The notes under the pieces: generated by a model
What the model saw: only the letters and a program-made list of their open reading frames with translations
Told to the model about the DNA's origin: nothing
Databases searched by the model: none
Shown here: positions 37,701 to 43,508 of the stretch, one piece after another
Layout: every line of letters begins with the position of its first letter
Numbering within the stretch: the first letter of the stretch is position 1
NCBI GenBank assembly: GCA_036897485.1
Contig: JAYMTF010000236.1
Location: 1 to 43,508, forward strand
Reading direction: 5' to 3'
DNA length: 43,508 nucleotides
From: Pelargonium nanum
Taxonomy: Eukaryota; Streptophyta; Magnoliopsida; Geraniales; Geraniaceae
Made by a program: the position numbers and the translations under genes

Positions 37701-40268
37701 CTACAGAAAAGAGTAAAAAGACTTGGTGGAGGATTTCATTGGCTTCTCCTAAAGTTCAGGATCCAGTGTCGGTGAGGTAAAGCTTATAACTGTACTTATG
37801 TGAATCATTCTGTTGGCTTTCTGCCATCAATTTTACTTAGCATGAAGTACAAACTTATGTCTAAGGGCTGGGGTGTCCAACTATTGGCAAATGCATGTTA
37901 GCACAGCTCATATACTGTTTTCAATTTCCCAATCTACATTTGGGCCCTCCAAGCATGATCCAAATGGACTTTGGATGATTAATTTATACTGGACTATATA
38001 CTTATTAGCCAGTGAGTTTATCTTCTATAGTTAAATGCTTCAGGAAATCAAACATAATGCAAGTTAACCTAATTCAAACTCTTCATTCAGTCCAATGAGA
38101 GGCCTATTCTACTGTGTAATATACTTAAGGCCTGGAGACTATCATCGTGTACACTCACCAGTGGATTGGAATGTTCTTATTCGACGGCATTTTTCAGGTA
38201 ACTCAGTTTCCATTATATTTGTGGAGTGTATCGTATGTATTTGACCACAATGTTTGGAAAATTATGAATATTTTAAGCATGTGCCTCTTTTATTGATTGA
38301 TATGTTCTAATTTTCTCTCTGCATTTCATTCATGTAAAAATTATAGTTTTTTTTGTGGAGAGAGTTTAAGAATCTATTTTCTCCAAGAGAATAATAATAG
38401 AATTTAGACAGATGAATATGTGTAGTTAATAGATCTAGAGGTATAAATGTATATTCCTTTGCACCTATATCTGCCTTAGTACACCTGTGTATGGTTTATC
38501 ATAAAAAAGGGCACATGTGATGGAAACAAACTGTTTGCATCCCCTTTCCATGGATTAAAGATAGAATATGTATACCTGGGGAGTTCCGAAGTTTCAGGGT
38601 TGGTTGTTCATTTATCGGCTTCTGATTCTATAGATGTATATAGTTATAGTAGTTTAGATTCCATTCTCTTACATTTGATTATTCTGTTTTTGTTTCCAAC
38701 TTATATGTAATCGAATTTTTAACTATCCAGGTCATCTATTTCCTTTGAACGAACGAGCTACAAGAACTATCAGAAATCTTTATGTGGAGAATGAAAGGGT
38801 AACTCCAATCTGACCTAAAAGTGGTGAAGCAATTCAGCATATCTTGTTTTCTATTTGTTGTTATCGTTTAATCTTTATGTGGAGAATGAAGGGATAATTC
38901 CTTTCCCTGTATATAGTCAATTAAAGATCGATGATGAAAAGACTAATTAGTATTGTTGAAAACTGGGTGATGACTAAACACTCAAAAAATATAAAGTAAA
39001 AAAATTACTCATAGCATAGCAGGACAGGAACCAGGTCGAAGTGAGCAGTATTAATATATTTGTAAAGGATGCAAACATCAGTGAGACAACACGTATAGAT
39101 ATAGAATTACCAACACTATTCTGCAACTTTAAAAGTTATACCGTAGAAACTATAAATTTAAACTTGCAACTCAATTTTTGTCATCTGAATTCCACGAAGT
39201 AAAATAATCCTAGCATTCCATAAATAGCTGCTGATTTACTTGTGGGGTACACAGTCATTGCCACTGGCTATCTAACTTTTCGTTTCCCTAGAATATTCCT
39301 GAACATTCCCAAATTTTGTTTTATTTTCTGGTGCCAAACAATTCCAAATATAATGTGTAAAATGCTTGGCTTAACAATTGATTTCATGGATAATTGTTTT
39401 CTTACAATTGTCTTTGAAATTATGATTTCACAGGTTGTGCTAGAAGGTCGATGGCAGGGAGGATTTATGGCAATTGCTGCAATCGGAGCAACAAATGTTG
39501 GGTCGATCAAGGTTAAGTAACTCTGCCAATAACCAACTAAAGCAGTACACCTTAAGTAATTGGGGCTCAACAATTTGCACTTTTCTGGACTCTTATGATT
39601 TATCTGGTGAAATAATTAGTTTTTCCTTGCAAATGGCAGCTTCTCATTGAACCAGAGCTACGGACAAATCTACCCATAAGGAAGCTGATGCACTCAGAGC
39701 AACCAGAAGAACGGGTGTATGAACCTGAGGGAATTGGCATGATGCTCAAAAAAGGCAATGAGGTAATGCAATAACTTTTGTATAGTTGGAGATCTGATAG
39801 TCATTGGCTCATTGCTCATTATACAGAGAATAGAAGGATATCTACAATGAAGTTTTAAATGGGTATTAAACTATTGATCCACTGAAATGACCAAACATGG
39901 TCGAGTGAGATAACATTATGTGTTTTCCTCATTGTCTCTACGTACGACTCCTGTTCTTCTTGTTACATCTAGAAGATATTTAAGGTCAAAAGTATTGTTC
40001 CACTGTATCGAATTCCTTTTACCGGTAATTAGGTTATGGATTTCAAAAGATACTTGGGAGCTTTCGGGCCATCCTTGATAATCTTATCTTGCTTTCATTC
40101 TTTCAGGTGGCTGCCTTCAACATGGGATCAACTGTGGTGCTTGTCTTCCAGGCTCCAGTACCAAAGTCTCCGAATGAGAATCCTTCCTCACCAGAGTTCA
40201 GTTTCTGTGTAAAAAGCGGGGACAGAATCCGTGTTGGAGAAGCACTGGGCAGATGGCATGAGTTATAG
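34703..40268 (+). CDS. PSD1: Mitochondrial phosphatidylserine decarboxylase PSD1, 445 residues
   Basis: Twelve coding exons: 34703-34868, 35343-35431, 36125-36178, 36318-36383, 37122-37182, 37307-37416, 37523-37776, 38091-38197, 38731-38798, 39434-39511, 39640-39762, 40107-40268. The 445-residue product makes phosphatidylethanolamine from phosphatidylserine in the inner mitochondrial membrane. The N-terminus is Arg-rich with almost no acids (targeting signal), and a membrane span follows at about 59-75. The family core includes SPVDGT (Asp187), [10 protein letters not shown] (His285/His288) and NMGSTVVL (397-404); the chain cuts itself between Gly399 and Ser400, which makes the pyruvoyl cofactor from Ser400. 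A charged insert (about 233-248) is typical of mitochondrial forms. Introns 4 and 9 carry broken copies of neighbouring exon sequence. At4g16700 is, from memory, the Arabidopsis PSD1. Confidence 0.97.
36849..37182 (+). repeat. Tandem array of exon-5 units in PSD1, two dead copies and one live
   Basis: The stretch CTTAT...CCTGC...AAGAAACT(C/T)TTTGTAGGA(A/G)CTTCCTGT occurs three times, starting near 36879, 36990 and 37086. Each copy contains the intron end, the AG acceptor (36916-36917, 37028-37029, 37120-37121) and the start of exon 5. The third is the working exon. The first copy resembles the whole exon but has in-frame stop codons where the live exon has Trp; the second lacks the middle of the exon. 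A fourth partial copy of the unit's tail lies at 36849-36878. Spacings are 112 and 94 bp. It is a local duplication of an exon with its splice acceptor, followed by decay. Confidence 0.9.
38776..38905 (+). repeat. Duplicate of the 3' end of PSD1 exon 9
   Basis: AATCTTTATGTGGAGAATGA plus AAGGGTAACTCC ends exon 9 and starts intron 9 (38778-38809). About 93 bp downstream, at 38870, AATCTTTATGTGGAGAATGA recurs, followed by AGGGATAATTCC. The donor GT of the live exon is replaced by AT in the copy, so the copy cannot act as a splice donor at that site. Confidence 0.85.
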
Positions 40269-41629
40269 TGTGCCTTTTGTTTGGTTTGGTGTACATTGAT
40301 GTTGGAAATGGTTGATTGATGTGGTTATATCTTTAGGCTTGCTATGCAAAGCTGGTAAGTGTGCTCGGATCATTATTTTAACTTCCCGAGTGCCATTCTT
40401 TTGCAACAGCTACGTATAGTCATAGAGTAAGATCATTTTCAGCGGATTACTAATAGCCTCATGCTCAGGTCAAAAATGGGTGGAAACGTTGGGCTTTATT
40501 TTTCTAATTTTCAGTTCTCCAATCTTGTCCTTTGCCTTTTAAATTCTCTCCTCAAAATGACTGCTTGAGATTAGTTGATGGTGTTTCAGCCACTGAATGG
40601 ATTATGGATGGATAACACTTGTCGAACATTTATTAACAAGCTTTTATGCGGCATTTCAACACTTTTCATGCATCAGAACAGGAGCTTATGAACAGAAATT
40701 AGCCAAAATCAAAGCTCAAGCTCATTTATAACTTGAGTTGGGTCGATAACCTTACCATGTCTTCAAAAATAGTCAGATTAAATAGCAAGCTAGCATAGTG
40801 ATTCTCACGCACAAAAATCAGCTTTCAGCAGAACAAAAGTTTCACCACAGTATAATAACAACCCAATTAACCAAATTTGAATCCACTTCACAGTTGCATT
40901 AAAAATTTCTCAGATCAATTCAAGATCCATCAATACCCATTACCCAGAATTACAACACTGCCTATATACATCTCTATCCTCATGTTAAGCATGAGTGAGT
41001 TTAGCCCTTGGCATCACAGTAAGAACAGCTATTGGGCAGCAGAATACCACCTCCAACCTCCATTTTCATTTCAAATGCAAACTACACTACAATAGTCATG
41101 ATCATTGTCATCTAAATGCTTGCCGATTCAAAATAATGTGGTGTCAGGATTATACCCCGCTCAAAAAAAAAAAGAAAAAAAAACCCAAAATGCAGAGACA
41201 TGAGAAAACAAAAGGATCACCCAATTTCAGTAACCCCCCATTCAGGTCCAGTCCAGAACATGACATGGGATAGCAAAGTGAGTTTTCCACCATTGCAATC
41301 TTCTAATGAACATTGACAATAGCTCTTCCCAAGCCACACACATTTTCACATATTACCTTGATACAAAAAGGATAAATAAAAGAAACTGTTGATAGAAGGC
41401 AGAAGACACATCCTACTAGGCTACTACACACAATGTTTTAGTTTACTTTTCTAAACATCATAGGTATCCAAGTACAAAGGGGTACCATACAAATTAAGGT
41501 CAAGGCCACTACTTTCTTTGTATCAATCAACATCACATAACACCCAGCTTGTGAATGCGGCCCCAATGAGTCAGAGATTGAAGTTGGGATCATTCACTTC
41601 TTGAGGCCCCACCAGCTAAGGTGAGCCCT

Positions 41630-41662
<33 letters not shown>

Positions 41663-42057
41663 CTTGGCTTAATAATAATGTGAACAGAGAGAATTCTAAT
41701 TCCGATACAGATGCACTTGAGAAAACCCCAAATTAGCGAAGCAAAAAATAGACTTAAAAAGGATGGACAATTTATTCTAGCAAAGGCAAGAAGGCAAGCA
41801 TGAGAACAAAAATCCTACACCCCTCATCTAAACCAGTGATGAAAACAAAAATATTCATTCCTTTCCAAATCAAAACCAAATTGACAAATGAATCAACTAC
41901 ATCCATATCATTTTATAAATTCAATTAGGGAGTAAAGTACCAACATATCATTGGAGTTTCAATGACTTTACATCTGTACTCGGTTGATCTGTTAAGGGCA
42001 TCTTCTCTTCATCTCTCCTATACTTGACAACCCGCAGATTTGATCTTCCAACTGTCT
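40269..42057. other. Convergent 3' intergenic region
   Basis: 1.8 kb between the PSD1 stop and the last codon of the small membrane-protein gene. It holds both 3' untranslated regions. An A-rich run lies at 41164-41185. No gene was recognised; open frames at 40877-41273 look random and low in complexity. Confidence 0.5.
41631..41662. repeat. Compound (GT)7(GA)9 microsatellite
   Basis: Seven GT units (41631-41644) run directly into nine GA units (41645-41662). Such compound dinucleotide tracts are usually length-variable between individuals. Confidence 0.95.
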
Positions 42058-42972
42058 CTATATCAAAACCTTGTTCCTGATATACCAACACAGCATTGTG
42101 AGATTAGTTGTATGCACGTAGAGCAAATTCTAGAAGTTCCATGTCTCGGTGGTTACAGAATAGATTTGCTTGAAGCAAGGACGATATAGAGTTAAGTATT
42201 GGGTCACAACAATGAGAAAATGAAGTAAGAGAGTCTAATGGTTTAGGTCACTCTGGTTTGCAAAAATAAATATAATTATTTTCCACTTTTTTTTATAACA
42301 AAAAATCTGGACAACCAAAAAGATATTCAGATAAAATGAATAATTTTCATATCTAAGTATCTAACCTGCATACTTGGTAAAATAAAATTTTAAAAACTGT
42401 TATCCAGTCTCAGAGTCCTTGATCTATAATTGCATAAATTGCATGCCATTGCAAAATTCAGTAACTCTGTCTGGAATTATTGGCAATAGTATCAAGATCT
42501 ACTGATTTGCTTTCCAGAAAATTAGAACTTTTGTAACTAAAAATGAAACTGTACATGGCAATCAAAGGAAATACACAGCCAAAATTTCAATTCGATTCCA
42601 GGAGAACTTTGGATCCAACTAATAATTCTTCGAAATTTCAAAACCAGAACGAAAAATCACAATAAGACGAACCATAAGAAGGGCACACCTACGTCTGTTT
42701 GGAGTAGGAAGAAGAAGTGGGCACACGCTTGTTACGGAACATCATGTATCCAACGGGCAAGACCACTCCGATCATCATGATCGCTGCTCCCAGCAAGTAT
42801 CTGAGCGGGCTCGGTGGCTCCACCTCTAAAACCCTCCTGAGCTGCAAGATTCAAATCAGCCAGGAACAATACAAATCAGAATTTACAGAGAAAATTCAAT
42901 TCACACCGAACCCTAGATAGTCCCGTGTGTCAGATCTGGATCGAGTTTCGATACAGCGAGACTTACAAGCAT
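42058..42972 (-). CDS. 57-residue single-span membrane protein, conserved in plants
   Basis: Three coding exons on the minus strand: 42972-42967 (ATGCTT only), 42841-42693, 42076-42058. The product is MLLRRVLEVEPPSPLRYLLG, then a hydrophobic span (about 17-37, with MMIGVVLPVGYMMF), a basic stretch RNKR and the tail SYSKQTNKVLI. I recall plant proteins of unknown function with nearly this sequence, including the NKVLI end, which supports splicing at the donor GTAGGT (42692) with the acceptor at 42077. Without that last splice the frame would stop after SKQT at 52 residues. One membrane helix with a positive side after it suggests a small inner-membrane or ER protein; function unknown. Its first coding exon has only two codons. 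Confidence 0.8.
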
Positions 42973-43338
42973 TTCCGGCGAATGTAGCTCGGAGGAGGAG
43001 GTCGAGGAAGATCGATTGTTCAGAACTGTAAAGTGGAAACCGGAGAGGATTGGGTTCGGTTTGTGGAGGACTCGCTCAGGTCAGGGCTCATCAACATTTG
43101 TTCCCGTTGCTGGTAGACAACTGATCTGATCAACGCGAGCAAGGACTCTGGATTCTCTCTCCTGTGAGATTCGTCCAGTTGTTTCGGGTTACTGTCCCGG
43201 ATTCGGCCACGTGCCCCTCACACAGTGTCATAAATCTGTTGTCGAATCCGGACCGGGCCGCCCGGCTTGGCCTTGAACCATAGTAATTAGCAAGCCTAAC
43301 AAATTCAAGAATTTTAAACTAACTTATCTTAATACTAA
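42973..43338. promoter_or_regulatory. Leader and upstream region of the 57-residue protein gene
   Basis: 366 bp between the minus-strand start codon and the Helitron-like end. The part nearest the gene is purine/pyrimidine-biased and probably transcribed leader. A G-box-like CCACGTGCC lies at about 43207-43215. The transposon end sits about 370 bp upstream of the start codon. Confidence 0.4.
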
Positions 43339-43508
43339 CTAGTATTCATCCCGTGCGTTGCACGGGAGAGTAGTAAATAATACAAAAAGAACTATTATTA
43401 ATTCATGATTTAACTTACTAACGTGATATTTGTCTAAATTTGTAGTATAAAATTTTATTAATTGGGTAACAAATTTACAAAATCTTTAATCATTTGTATA
43501 ACTTAGTT
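43339..43508 (-). mobile_element. 3' end of a Helitron-like element (cut by window edge)
   Basis: Read on the minus strand the element ends with the perfect hairpin CCCGTGC-AAC-GCACGGG (plus 43350-43366), then ATGAATA, then CTAG (43339-43342), followed by T. A GC-rich hairpin a few bases before CTRR, with T as the next host base, is the classic Helitron 3' terminus. Helitrons leave no target duplication and have no inverted repeats, so the other end (TC, expected beyond the right edge) cannot be checked. The visible 170 bp are AT-rich and noncoding, as in non-autonomous copies. Confidence 0.75.

Noticed and set aside
39242-39573. Overlapping 92- and 101-codon frames on both strands
   Set aside because: Both are read-through of PSD1 exon 10 into intron sequence or its antisense.

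Overview
This window is nuclear DNA from a flowering plant, almost certainly a dicot. It is AT-rich, its genes are split by many short GT-AG introns, it carries plant-type small transposable elements, and all eight protein genes have close plant relatives. Every coding exon was traced by hand. Each gene gives an unbroken reading frame of the usual family length, so all eight look intact and ordinary. The species cannot be named from the sequence.

Layout from left to right: (1) the end of a hAT-like DNA transposon at the left edge, a truncated SINE, then a plus-strand gene for an AIM24/TRAP-like protein (1462-7407). (2) A minus-strand RAD23 ubiquitin receptor (8285-13005). (3) About 3.4 kb without a gene. 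(4) A minus-strand, intronless small subunit of 3-isopropylmalate dehydratase (16457-17224), head to head with ribosomal protein L15 (17753-19364, plus). They share a 528-bp control region with site II elements and telo boxes. (5) The meiotic MutS homologue MSH4 (19916-28916, minus, 24 coding exons, 792 residues), convergent with RPL15. (6) A minus-strand Gfo/Idh/MocA-type oxidoreductase (29958-33374). (7) Mitochondrial phosphatidylserine decarboxylase PSD1 (34703-40268, plus). (8) A tiny minus-strand gene for a 57-residue single-span membrane protein (42058-42972), then the end of a Helitron-like element at the right edge.

The genes do not form a pathway. They cover protein turnover and DNA repair (RAD23), leucine synthesis, translation, meiotic crossover formation, redox metabolism and mitochondrial lipid synthesis. 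From memory, the oxidoreductase, MSH4, RPL15 and AIM24-like genes are neighbours on Arabidopsis chromosome 4 and PSD1 lies on the same arm, so the window looks like a conserved gene block with some added genes.

The unusual points are small in scale. PSD1 carries two local duplications of exon sequence that left dead exon copies in its introns. A MITE ends 27 bp before a splice acceptor in the oxidoreductase gene. Several transposon insertions have readable ends or target-site duplications. I see no CRISPR array, no gene cluster and no evidence of an undescribed multi-gene system.
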